Source: Candidatus Jordarchaeia archaeon
Lineage (GTDB): Archaea > Asgardarchaeota > Jordiarchaeia > Jordiarchaeales > Freyrarchaeaceae
Assembly (NCBI GenBank): GCA_018383835.1
Contig: JAHAWR010000033.1
Span: forward strand, 1 to 13,109
Reading direction: 5' to 3'
Length of the DNA stretch: 13,109 nucleotides
In this document: positions 1 through 6,197 of the stretch, one piece after another
Layout of the letters: the number at the start of each line of letters is the position of its first letter
Position numbering within the stretch: position 1 is the first letter of the stretch
Program-made: the position numbers and the translations under genes
Notes under the pieces: generated by a model
Seen by the model: only the letters and a program-made list of their open reading frames with translations
Told to the model about the DNA's origin: nothing
Databases searched by the model: none

Positions 1-326
1 CTGTAGGATCTAACTTGGTATGAGCTTTCTGACACCGCTAACAACCTCCCTACTTATGGCTCCTTATTTCGAGGGTTTTCTAGCGAAGTGCGAAGCAATG
101 GTTATCAGTTCGTCGGCAACCCCAATAGTTCTAATTTATTTTTTTGTCTGTTTCATTGTTGGATTGTCTATGTGGTGGCTTCAAGGGAGCTTCTTGGCTT
201 TTTTGGGTGTGTAGAGTCTTTCATTCATTAGTAGCTTATCTATACTTACAACTATTTAAAGTTCCTACTTGGAAACTGCTAACTACGGCTAATTTGTCTT
301 ATGGGTTTTAGTTTTTTATTTGGCTG
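1..326. other. Left-edge stretch with no supported gene
   Basis: I see no gene I would defend here. A 64-codon plus-strand frame (20-214) has a hydrophobic C-terminal half that could pass for one membrane segment, but it lacks a ribosome binding site and resembles nothing I know. A TATA-like ATTTAAAG lies near 253-260 but leads to no convincing plus-strand gene. No CRISPR repeat units are visible even though cas6 is adjacent. Confidence 0.4.
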
Positions 327-1136
327 TTATTTAGTTTTTATTGTGGTTTTTGTTACTCCGAATCCTCCCGTTCGGTTTCCGCCTATGTTTGCGTATTCGG
401 CGAACTTGGCAAGGATTTGGGTTATTGTGTTCCATTTGCTTGTGTCAGCTAGTTCGTAGATGACCCAACCTGTGAATCCTGTTGCTTTCTTTTCTCCCAT
501 GTAGGCTATGGTTGTTTTTATTTTGTGCTGGGATACGCCTATGTTTTTAAGTAGCCATCTTTCGTATTCGGTGCATTCTTCCTTTGTGAGTTGGTTGTGG
601 TTTGAGAAGTTGTTCCAGCTTCGTGCTAGGTGTGTGAAGATGCGGGTGTGATCTGGGAACATGTGGTGATAGTTTGTTCCTTGGGTTGAAAGGTATGTTG
701 GTGTGAGGAAAGTGAGCTTTATTGTTTCTGCTGGGTTTGTAATGTTGTTCCAGAGCTCGTCGTAGCCCTCGTTTTTTACGTGTAGTGTCGTTACTGTTAG
801 GGTTGTGTCGTATATTGTTACCGTGTTGCTTGACTGGAAGTAGTTTAGGAATGCTTCTGCTGGCTCGTCGCGCAGGAACCTGAAGCATGTTTTTATGGGT
901 TGGCTGGCGTCGACGACGTAGCCTTTTTCGTTTTTTCCGGCTTTTCTGAATATGAATGGCGTTACTGAGTAGGGTTTGGGGACATTGGCTTCATGCATTT
1001 CGCTTGCCAAGCTTGGGTTGACGGCCCGGATTATGTGGAGGAGGAGGCCACGTGAAACATAGCCGCTGAAGTAGGGTAGTGTAAGGTTTTTCTCGGCGCG
1101 CATTTCCATGCATATTTCGGTCGGCATCAACTGCAC
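327..1136 (-). CDS. cas6: CRISPR-associated endoribonuclease Cas6
   Basis: Cas6 cuts precursor CRISPR RNA inside each repeat to give mature guide RNAs. The product is 269 residues, normal for the family. The N-terminal ferredoxin-like half has the family pattern of a GY(V)SRGLLLHII helix (25-36) followed by His48 and Lys54. Their six-residue spacing matches the catalytic His/Lys pair of Pyrococcus Cas6, and Tyr26 may complete the triad. The C-terminus carries the glycine-rich RNA-binding motif GGNRTGGFG at about 253-261. The start shown is GTG; an in-frame ATG lies at 1127 and another at 1109, and no strong ribosome binding site decides between them. An AT-rich TATA-like stretch lies about 1168-1180. 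No other cas gene or array is in view. The protein is rich in Asn and Thr and its codons differ from those of the flanking genes, which suggests horizontal acquisition. Confidence 0.9.
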   Translation of the reverse strand: MQLMPTEICMEMRAEKNLTLPYFSGYVSRGLLLHIIRAVNPSLASEMHEANVPKPYSVTPFIFRKAGKNEKGYVVDASQPIKTCFRFLRDEPAEAFLNYFQSSNTVTIYDTTLTVTTLHVKNEGYDELWNNITNPAETIKLTFLTPTYLSTQGTNYHHMFPDHTRIFTHLARSWNNFSNHNQLTKEECTEYERWLLKNIGVSQHKIKTTIAYMGEKKATGFTGWVIYELADTSKWNTITQILAKFAEYANIGGNRTGGFGVTKTTIKTK

Positions 1137-1220
1137 CGGAAAACGTATTTGCTAAAAAAATTTTCAAGGTTAAATTTATTTGAATTTTGCGTATCGGCAG
1201 ACGGTTAGATGTAAGTGAAG

Positions 1221-1244
1221 GCTTCTTTAACTAAGAGAAGAAGC
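1221..1244. other. Perfect 7-bp hairpin between cas6 and the TIP49 gene
   Basis: GCTTCTT (1221-1227) and AAGAAGC (1238-1244) form a perfect 7-bp stem with a 10-base loop. It lies about 100 bases downstream of the TIP49-like gene stop on that strand. There is no U-run on the minus strand and only ATTTTC on the plus strand, so a terminator role is weakly supported. Confidence 0.25.
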
Positions 1245-1340
1245 ATTTTCGGGAGACAGGTATATGTAGCATCAGCCGGGTTTCCGAAAAAGGGAGTTTG
1301 TCTGGTTGGGTGCGTTATGCGGGCGCTTGAAACGCGCTTT

Positions 1341-2708
1341 TCATGTCGGCTCTGAAATCATAAATTCTCTTTCGAGGCTTCTCACGTAGTTGGCTGAGCG
1401 CTTGACGTCCGCGAAGAGCTTCTCCACCGCTTGCACGTCTTCCTTGGTTATTTTTTCGCGTCCTTTCTCTCTGGCGTGCTCCATGCTTGGTGTCAGGAGT
1501 TGCACTGCGTATCGGAGGCTGGTCTTTGCCCCTATCTGGGTCAAGTACTCTAGGGCTTCCTCCTCCATTTCTATCTTTTCTTCTTTCGCCCTTATCTTGA
1601 GTATTTCCCTGATCTCCTCCTCGTTGTATGGTCGTGTGTTAATTATGAGGAGCCTGTCCAGCAGGTCTAGGGGCATTCCGTGCGGCGACACCAGCTCTGT
1701 GCCTCTTATCTTCGTGATTCCCCTGTTCGACGCCAGTATTATTATCGGCGCTAGGTCTGACTCCATGGCTCTCGCTATGAAGCTGTAGGCTTCAATGTCA
1801 AGCATGTGGCTCTCGTCGATGAAGCAGACACCCGGCAGTATCTCCGCTCGTCCCTCCTCAACCATGTTCTTCACTAGCTGGTTCACTCTTTCACGTATCT
1901 CCGGCTCGATCTCCTTCTCCTCTCTTCCGCCTCCGAAGATGCTGAAAATGGAGAAGCTGCTTCTCCTAGCGTTTATCTCGTCGAGGTCGTGGAGGGTTAG
2001 GGTGTAAATGAACTCCTTCTCCTTCAGTATCGGGCCCATCGGTACAGGGACGGGCTTCTCTGCCTCTATGTCGTAGCGCTTAACGTCCGGGGACTCCGCT
2101 TTGCCTATGCGGGTTACCCTGCCCGTCTCCGCATCAATCATTATGACGTCCCCCACGCTGACCCCCTCGTTTATCAGGCGTATCGCTATAGTCTGTCCAA
2201 CCTCAAACGTCTTCGACTCATCCTTTGTGGCTATTGTTATCTTAGCTGACTGGGGAATCTGCTGGTAGGGGTTGTATGGATTCTTGGCCATTGTTATGTC
2301 TAGGCTCTTGACGACGCCCTCGTATATCTTCTTCATCTCGTGTATCCTGACGCCTATCGCCTTCCTCATCACCTGCGTTAAAATCTCTGTCTTCTTGACC
2401 TCCTCGGAGTATATTTCGGATCCCGTGATCATCACTACAGGGACGTCTGGGCCGAGCTCCTTGGCTATAGCGATGGCTATGGCTGTTTTACCTGTTCCGG
2501 GCGGGCCCGCTAAGAGGACCGCTCTCCCAGCCATTTTGCCTTCCTTTATCATTCTGACCACTATGCCAGCTGCCTCTCTTGCTTCAGTTTGGCCCACCAT
2601 CCCGTCGGCGACCAGCTCCGCTTTAAGACCTCGGAGGCCGAGGCCCCTTATGTGGGAGTGAGCTCCTATCCTCTCAAAGCGCCCCGGGAGGAGCTCCTTA
2701 ATCTCCAC
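1341..2708 (-). CDS. TIP49/RuvB-like AAA+ ATPase
   Basis: This is the archaeal homologue of eukaryotic RuvBL1/RuvBL2 (pontin/reptin), hexameric AAA+ ATPases that in eukaryotes serve chromatin remodelling and box C/D snoRNP assembly; the archaeal role is unsettled. Numbered from the upstream ATG at 2759, residues show the AHSHIRGLGL signature (33-42), Walker A GPPGTGKT (85-92), the long OB-type insertion domain (about 140-300), Walker B FIDESH (313-318), sensor-1 ASNRG (343-347), LLDR (366-369, arginine-finger region) and sensor-2 SLRYAVQ (414-420). Motif order and spacing match RuvBL1 nearly end to end. I choose GTG at 2708: a GGAGGG box sits nine bases upstream and the protein then begins where RuvBL1 begins. 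The ATG at 2759 would add 17 residues without a ribosome binding site. Single gene, with AT-rich promoter-like DNA upstream. The presence of a C/D sRNA in the same window makes a link to sRNP assembly worth noting, but this is inference. Confidence 0.93.
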   Translation of the reverse strand: MEIKELLPGRFERIGAHSHIRGLGLRGLKAELVADGMVGQTEAREAAGIVVRMIKEGKMAGRAVLLAGPPGTGKTAIAIAIAKELGPDVPVVMITGSEIYSEEVKKTEILTQVMRKAIGVRIHEMKKIYEGVVKSLDITMAKNPYNPYQQIPQSAKITIATKDESKTFEVGQTIAIRLINEGVSVGDVIMIDAETGRVTRIGKAESPDVKRYDIEAEKPVPVPMGPILKEKEFIYTLTLHDLDEINARRSSFSIFSIFGGGREEKEIEPEIRERVNQLVKNMVEEGRAEILPGVCFIDESHMLDIEAYSFIARAMESDLAPIIILASNRGITKIRGTELVSPHGMPLDLLDRLLIINTRPYNEEEIREILKIRAKEEKIEMEEEALEYLTQIGAKTSLRYAVQLLTPSMEHAREKGREKITKEDVQAVEKLFADVKRSANYVRSLEREFMISEPT

Positions 2709-2717
2709 CAACCCGAA

Positions 2718-2723
2718 CCCTCC
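2718..2723 (-). promoter_or_regulatory. Ribosome binding site deciding the TIP49 start
   Basis: GGAGGG on the minus strand lies inside the frame opened by the ATG at 2759, nine bases before GTG 2708 and six before TTG 2711. This favours the internal start. Confidence 0.6.
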
Positions 2724-2795
2724 AGTTAACTTATTCATATTTCGGAAAAGGCGACTCATTCAAGGTATAAGAAAAAAAAGGATGCAAAAATAAAA

Positions 2796-2926
2796 TTAAC
2801 TCATTAGAGTTTCCCACTTCAGCGTGGAAGCGATTGCAGGCGGCTGAGCATTCTGATGGTGGAAGACACGGCGATGGGCTACGCCAATGGATGATTTAAC
2901 GCCTAAAATGGTGTAGGCCACCCGCT
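2796..2926 (-). other. GC-rich block: possible TnpB/IS605 right-end relic or structured RNA
   Basis: This block is GC-rich between AT-rich flanks. On the minus strand it reads as a 42-codon frame closed by stops, ending in STLKWETLMS. The KWET end arises from a hairpin, TTCCAC (2829-2824) with GTGGGAA (2817-2811), loop GCTGAA. That arrangement resembles the 3' end of IS605/IS1341-type tnpB genes, where the coding end overlaps the right-end/omega-RNA hairpin; this is memory of the family, not a search. Independently, GGTGG (2858-2862) pairs with CCACC (2918-2922), ACAC (2866-2869) with GTGT (2911-2914), and GGCG (2870-2873) with CGCC (2882-2885), so a folded RNA is possible. No transposase body is left. 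Confidence 0.3.
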
Positions 2927-3054
2927 AAAAAGTATTTAGTAACAGTAACGTGTTACGGGATATATTGATGTTTCCACTGTATCATTCACACTTAAAATTT
3001 CCTTTTCCCTTACACTTGGCAAGTGCTCAATGGTTGGGCATTTACAAGCTGGCT

Positions 3055-3061
3055 GAGGGGG
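3055..3061 (+). promoter_or_regulatory. Ribosome binding site deciding the GTPase start
   Basis: GAGGGGG lies five bases before TTG 3067. The upstream part of the frame (from GTG 2950) has no such site and crosses TATA-like DNA. Confidence 0.6.
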
Positions 3062-3066
3062 TAATC

Positions 3067-3672
3067 TTGCTCGACAGGATTTCGAAGATGCTTAGGAAGA
3101 AGCAGAGCCTAGTTTTGGGGGTTTATGGAGCACCTAACGCCGGTAAAACAACTCTCGCCAACAGAATATCCTTGGACTTCGCTGGGGTTGAAGTGGGCAC
3201 TGTTTCGCCCATACCTCACGAGACTAGGAAGGCGACGGTGGCGAAGCATGTTAACATAAGGTTTAACGGTAAAGGAGTGGACGTGGACCTAGTTGACATG
3301 CCGGGTATAGCTAGCAAGGTGGACTACAGAGAATTCATGAAGCATGGGCTGAGCGAGGAGGAAGCTGTAGAAAGAGCCAAGGAGGCGACCCGCGGCGTCA
3401 TAGAGGCCATCCAGTGGCTCGACAACATAGACTTGGCTTTAACGGTTTTTGACTCAACCAAGGTTCCCTTCGACCAAGTTAACCTTGTAATACTGGGGAA
3501 CCTGAAGGCTAAGAAGATCCCCACTATCCTCGTAGCAAATAAGGTTGACCTTCCAGAGGCACGGCCCGAGCTAGTAAAGGAGTCCTTCCCAGGATATAAG
3601 GTTGTATGCGTGTCCGCTCTCCGGGGAGACAACATGGAGGAACTTTATAAAGCAATAGCAGAGTACTGCTAG
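3067..3672 (+). CDS. Era-like GTP-binding protein
   Basis: A small G-domain protein of 201 residues from the TTG start. All GTP-binding motifs are present: G1 GAPNAGKT (21-28), G3 DMPG (77-80), G4 NKVD (158-161) and G5 SAL (183-185); ETRKA near 52-56 is the likely switch-I region. The family is the archaeal Era-like group, cytosolic and of unknown specific target. There is no KH domain as in bacterial Era, so ribosome binding cannot be assumed. The frame can be opened upstream to GTG 2950, but those 39 residues look like translated leader. Possible TATA boxes are at about 2960-2966 and 2991-2998. Its stop overlaps the ribosome binding site of the DUF2073 gene, which is followed at once by a zinc ribbon gene. 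This trio is a recurring archaeal neighbourhood, so the three products probably act together. Confidence 0.88.
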   Translation: MLDRISKMLRKKQSLVLGVYGAPNAGKTTLANRISLDFAGVEVGTVSPIPHETRKATVAKHVNIRFNGKGVDVDLVDMPGIASKVDYREFMKHGLSEEEAVERAKEATRGVIEAIQWLDNIDLALTVFDSTKVPFDQVNLVILGNLKAKKIPTILVANKVDLPEARPELVKESFPGYKVVCVSALRGDNMEELYKAIAEYC

Positions 3673-3685
3673 GAGGTGTCAGCCC

Positions 3686-4003
3686 TTGAAAATAGAGATA
3701 ATCTCAGAGAAGGTTACTAGAAGGCTGAGCTCCAGTGACAAGGTGAGAATGATCATTGAGAGGGTGAAGGGAAAGAGCATACTGGTTTTGGAGGAGAGGC
3801 TGAGGCCTGAGGAGCAGGCTGAGCTCATAAAGGAGACCATGCTGGAAATAGACTTCAGGGACTTCAATGGGATAGAGGTGGTCACGCTTAATGGAGAGAA
3901 GAAGGGAGGCAAGATAACCGTCGTGGCGCCGTCTGATATCGTCGAAGTGACGAGGGAAGGGGACATGATATCTTTGATGTATGTGGCGGGGTGCATTAAG
4001 TGA
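3686..4003 (+). CDS. DUF2073 family protein, GTPase partner
   Basis: A 105-residue protein I recognise as the archaeal DUF2073 family, which has no assigned biochemical function. The pattern is typical: an N-terminal strand (KIEIISEK), a helix ending in (I)IERVKGKSILVLEERL, the acidic PEEQAELIKETMLEID segment, then a beta-rich C-terminal half. The start is TTG with an AGGAGGT box at 3671-3677 that overlaps the stop codon of the GTPase gene, so translation is likely coupled. Its own stop overlaps the GTG start of the next gene. The strict coupling on both sides supports a complex of GTPase, DUF2073 protein and zinc ribbon protein. I see no membrane segment or catalytic motif. Confidence 0.82.
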   Translation: MKIEIISEKVTRRLSSSDKVRMIIERVKGKSILVLEERLRPEEQAELIKETMLEIDFRDFNGIEVVTLNGEKKGGKITVVAPSDIVEVTREGDMISLMYVAGCIK

Positions 4004-4338
4004 CTTTCTACAACGTCTGTGCCGCCTGCGGTGAAAGGATCCCCCGGGAGCACAACGAGTTAAGTTGTCCAGCCTGCGGCTCCAACGTTTTCAGGCTTGT
4101 ACGCGAGGTTAAGCGCGAAGAAAGGGAGGAAAGAAGAGAAGAAAAAAAGGAGGAGAAGTTGCTCCTCGCAACTCAAAGCAAAGGGGACAGGGTAGAAACT
4201 GTGAAGATTTTGCGTAGAGGAGTATTCGAAATAGATCTCGAAGCGCTTTTCAAAGGCGCCCCGCTCATAATCTCGGACAGGGAGGGAGCGTATAGAATTC
4301 CGATTAACCAGCTGGTCAAGGTTAAAGGGGAGAGGTAA
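4000..4338 (+). CDS. Zinc ribbon protein, third gene of the GTPase operon
   Basis: A 112-residue protein with an N-terminal zinc ribbon: Cys7, Cys10, Cys23 and Cys26 form two CxxC knuckles. A highly charged linker rich in Arg, Glu and Lys (about 34-54) follows, probably an extended helix, and then a small C-terminal domain (about 65-110) ending in an YRIPINQLVKVK strand. The GTG start overlaps the DUF2073 stop as GTGA, a classic translational coupling. Zinc ribbons of this type usually bind nucleic acid or protein; which applies here is not visible. Its stop is one base from the stop of the convergent coiled-coil gene, leaving no room for a terminator between them. Confidence 0.82.
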   Translation: MTFYNVCAACGERIPREHNELSCPACGSNVFRLVREVKREEREERREEKKEEKLLLATQSKGDRVETVKILRRGVFEIDLEALFKGAPLIISDREGAYRIPINQLVKVKGER

Positions 4339-4339
4339 G

Positions 4340-5077
4340 CTATATTTTTAGGGTTACATTATTCCCTGTAACCTTTATCAGGTCTGCATCCTTCATTTCC
4401 TCAAGGCACCTCGCCACAAGTTGTTTTTGCATTCCGACTGACTGGCAGATTCTTTCAAAGGTAAGTTCCTTCATGTTTACGAGGAGGCGTAAGATCTTAA
4501 ATTTTGGATCTTTCTCCAGAAAACCGCCGACGCGCCTCCAAAAGGAGAGTAGTTCAGGGTCAGCAGTGGAGGAGGCTCCTTCAAAAATAGGGATCAGCCC
4601 GTTTTCAACCAATGAACGCATCTTCTTCAGAAGCCTCTCTTGCTCCCTGATTTTTCTGTCTCTAATCTTTAGCTCGAGAATTAGGCGGTCGACCTCTCCC
4701 TTCAGGCGTGAAATATTCTCCTTCAAAGACTCAGATATTTCCTCGCTCTCTTGGGTGGGAGCTTTCAGGAAGTCTTTGGCTTCCAGCATTGCGGCCTTCA
4801 ACCGGTCTCCCTCCTGCTTCGCCTGCGGTTTGGGCTCACTTACCTCTCCGCCGCATCCTTGGAGAGTGGAGTTAAGGAGGCTGGAGAAAACTTCTAGGTT
4901 TTCAACTATTGCACTATCGAATGTCTCACGAAGTATTTGTTCCAGACCGCGCATGGGGAACCTTGCTAAGATGCCGCGAACCACCTGCTCTTTAACCGGC
5001 GCAAGCAGCTCCATTATTTTTTGAGCCCTCGAATCTACCTCTCCGTTTTGGGATGGCGCATGCTGGGAGGTCGACAT
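4340..5077 (-). CDS. Coiled-coil protein with C-terminal winged helix
   Basis: I do not recognise a named family. The 245-residue protein has a helical N-terminal region (17-72), a Gly/Pro/Lys-rich linker (73-110), a coiled coil (about 112-158) and a C-terminal winged-helix domain (about 187-245). The last has the pattern F.ILRLL....LTFERICQSVGM....V...LEEM..ADLIKV, typical of DNA-binding or protein-docking wHTH folds. It aligns without gaps over 58 residues with the C-terminus of the protein at 11344-12003, and both share the eight-residue coil motif ISRLKGEV. They are therefore paralogues. The start is ATG with a GGTGG box at 5082-5086. Upstream is a shared divergent region with 8-base AT-rich repeats, and the partner coiled-coil gene diverges at 5446. 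There are no membrane segments or signal peptide. Confidence 0.75.
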   Translation of the reverse strand: MSTSQHAPSQNGEVDSRAQKIMELLAPVKEQVVRGILARFPMRGLEQILRETFDSAIVENLEVFSSLLNSTLQGCGGEVSEPKPQAKQEGDRLKAAMLEAKDFLKAPTQESEEISESLKENISRLKGEVDRLILELKIRDRKIREQERLLKKMRSLVENGLIPIFEGASSTADPELLSFWRRVGGFLEKDPKFKILRLLVNMKELTFERICQSVGMQKQLVARCLEEMKDADLIKVTGNNVTLKI

Positions 5078-5116
5078 GCAACCACCACTTAAATTAGCCT
5101 ACACAAGACAGAAACA

Positions 5117-5148
5117 TTATTACTTATTTACTTATTTACCTATTACTA
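5117..5148. repeat. Four 8-base AT-rich direct repeats in a divergent intergenic region
   Basis: The units are TTATTACT, TATTTACT, TATTTACC and TATTACTA in direct succession. They lie 40-70 bases upstream of the minus-strand coiled-coil/winged-helix gene, where its promoter should be. They could be operator sites, possibly for that winged helix, or only a low-complexity promoter. Confidence 0.5.
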
Positions 5149-5369
5149 TTTTGGGCTAATAATTGTTTTTCTTTCAAAAAGATGGGGGCTGAAATAGAGA
5201 ACACATTTTAACGAGATGGTAAGTTCATCAATTATTCTCGAAGTACTGCCGGAAAAATCACGGACATTCGTTAAACTTCCATGATGAGCCGCAAGAACAC
5301 ACTTACCTGCAACTGGTTCATGTCTCTTTAACTTTTAGGTCGGATTCGCAGAGGCTGGTTAAGCGGAAC
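5149..5369. other. Rest of the 368-base divergent intergenic region
   Basis: I see no coding sequence or RNA gene here. A perfect C-box-like ATGATGA at 5281-5287 is not followed by a CTGA D box at guide distance, so no C/D RNA is called. The stretch probably holds leaders and promoters for the two divergent genes. Confidence 0.35.
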
Positions 5370-5379
5370 AATTATAATA
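5370..5379 (+). promoter_or_regulatory. TATA box for the coiled-coil gene at 5446
   Basis: AATTATAATA predicts transcription starting near 5400, leaving a leader of about 45 bases before ATG 5446. Confidence 0.5.
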
Positions 5380-5434
5380 GCAACTTCTCCAACAAATTAC
5401 TTGAAACTGGTTTTGCCGCTAAGAAAACTAGTGC

Positions 5435-5439
5435 GGAGG
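5435..5439 (+). promoter_or_regulatory. Ribosome binding site deciding the start at 5446
   Basis: GGAGG with six bases to ATG 5446. It lies within the frame opened by TTG 5401, so the upstream TTG is unlikely to be the start. Confidence 0.7.
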
Positions 5440-5445
5440 AGAAAC

Positions 5446-6189
5446 ATGAACTCAGCAAATTCTGGTAAAGGAACCGCAGGAGATGTAGAGTCCATTCTAA
5501 GTGGGCTTGGAGAAATACTGATTAGCAAGAACCTCGAAAAAATGATAAACGCGTTCAGAGAGGCTTTGAAGCCGGTTTTGGAGCAGATTGTAAAGGTTAG
5601 ATCCCTTGTTGAGACAGTTAAGGGCGTGTCTGTGGACTTGAAGCCGGTCTTAGAGCAAATTGTAAAGGTCGAGGATGCTGTTGTGAAGATGGGGAAGGAT
5701 CTAGCCGACTTCAAGCTGAGCATCATGAAAGAAATAATCATGCTCCGTGACCAGTTGAGGACGCTGAATGAGGGACTCATAAGTTTGGAGGGACGCCTCA
5801 CCTCACTTGCCAAGGCGGAGGAAGGCGGGATTAAGGAGGCGGAGAAGGAGTTGGTGCTCGAGGGGGGAGAGGGCGCTGCAGTTCAGGAGGAAGCTGTAGA
5901 GATTAAGGCTAATGCCCTAGCAGGAGAGAGGAGCTCGGCTACTCGGGAGGGGGGAGTGGTTGAGAAGGAAGTGAGGGGGCCTGTCTTTGTTCCGGAGGAC
6001 ATTGAGAAGACGAAGGAGATAGCTAAGCTTGAAACAAGGCTAGTTAAACTTAAGGGAGAGATCTCGAGCCTGCAAACCTTGATTGAGGTGGGGCTTGGAG
6101 GCGGCGAGGAGAAGGAAGCCCTAAATGCTAAGTTAAGGGAAAAGAAAGAGATAGAGGAGAAGATAAGTAAGTTGAGGGGGGGAGGCTAG
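5446..6189 (+). CDS. Coiled-coil protein with internal 24-residue repeat
   Basis: No known family is recognised. From ATG 5446 the product is 247 residues. The N-terminal third is amphipathic helix and contains LKPVLEQIVKV twice, exactly 24 residues apart (nucleotides 5566 and 5638), followed by a heptad-like coil (LADFKLSIMKEIIMLRDQL...). The middle (about 125-185) is low-complexity, rich in Glu, Gly and Ala. The C-terminus is a second short coiled coil (about 190-245) ending in a Gly-rich tail. It has no membrane segment, signal peptide or enzyme motif. It diverges from the coiled-coil/winged-helix gene and converges with the beta-sandwich gene, with stops eight bases apart. Such helical repeats suggest an oligomerising scaffold; that is inference. 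Confidence 0.72.
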   Translation: MNSANSGKGTAGDVESILSGLGEILISKNLEKMINAFREALKPVLEQIVKVRSLVETVKGVSVDLKPVLEQIVKVEDAVVKMGKDLADFKLSIMKEIIMLRDQLRTLNEGLISLEGRLTSLAKAEEGGIKEAEKELVLEGGEGAAVQEEAVEIKANALAGERSSATREGGVVEKEVRGPVFVPEDIEKTKEIAKLETRLVKLKGEISSLQTLIEVGLGGGEEKEALNAKLREKKEIEEKISKLRGGG

Positions 6190-6197
6190 CCTGCGTT

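Noticed and set aside
20..214. 64-codon plus-strand frame with a hydrophobic tail
   Set aside because: No ribosome binding site, no recognisable similarity, and AT-rich DNA easily gives hydrophobic frames.
1..1340. CRISPR array near cas6
   Set aside because: No repeated 24-37 base units can be found on either side of the gene inside the window.
2821..2885. CTGA followed closely by TGATGG near 2842-2859, as a second C/D RNA
   Set aside because: No C box lies one guide length upstream and no D box follows downstream.
2945..2956. Inverted repeat GTAAC-GT-GTTAC upstream of the GTPase
   Set aside because: Only a 5-bp arm and no second copy; too short to call an operator with confidence.
5076..5159. 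27-codon plus-strand frame behind a GGGAGG box
   Set aside because: It overlaps the start of the opposing coiled-coil gene and runs through its promoter repeats; the box is part of that gene's coding sequence.
5281..5310. Perfect C-box-like ATGATGA in the intergenic region
   Set aside because: No CTGA follows at guide distance and no second box pair is present, unlike the complete sRNA at 11252-11322.
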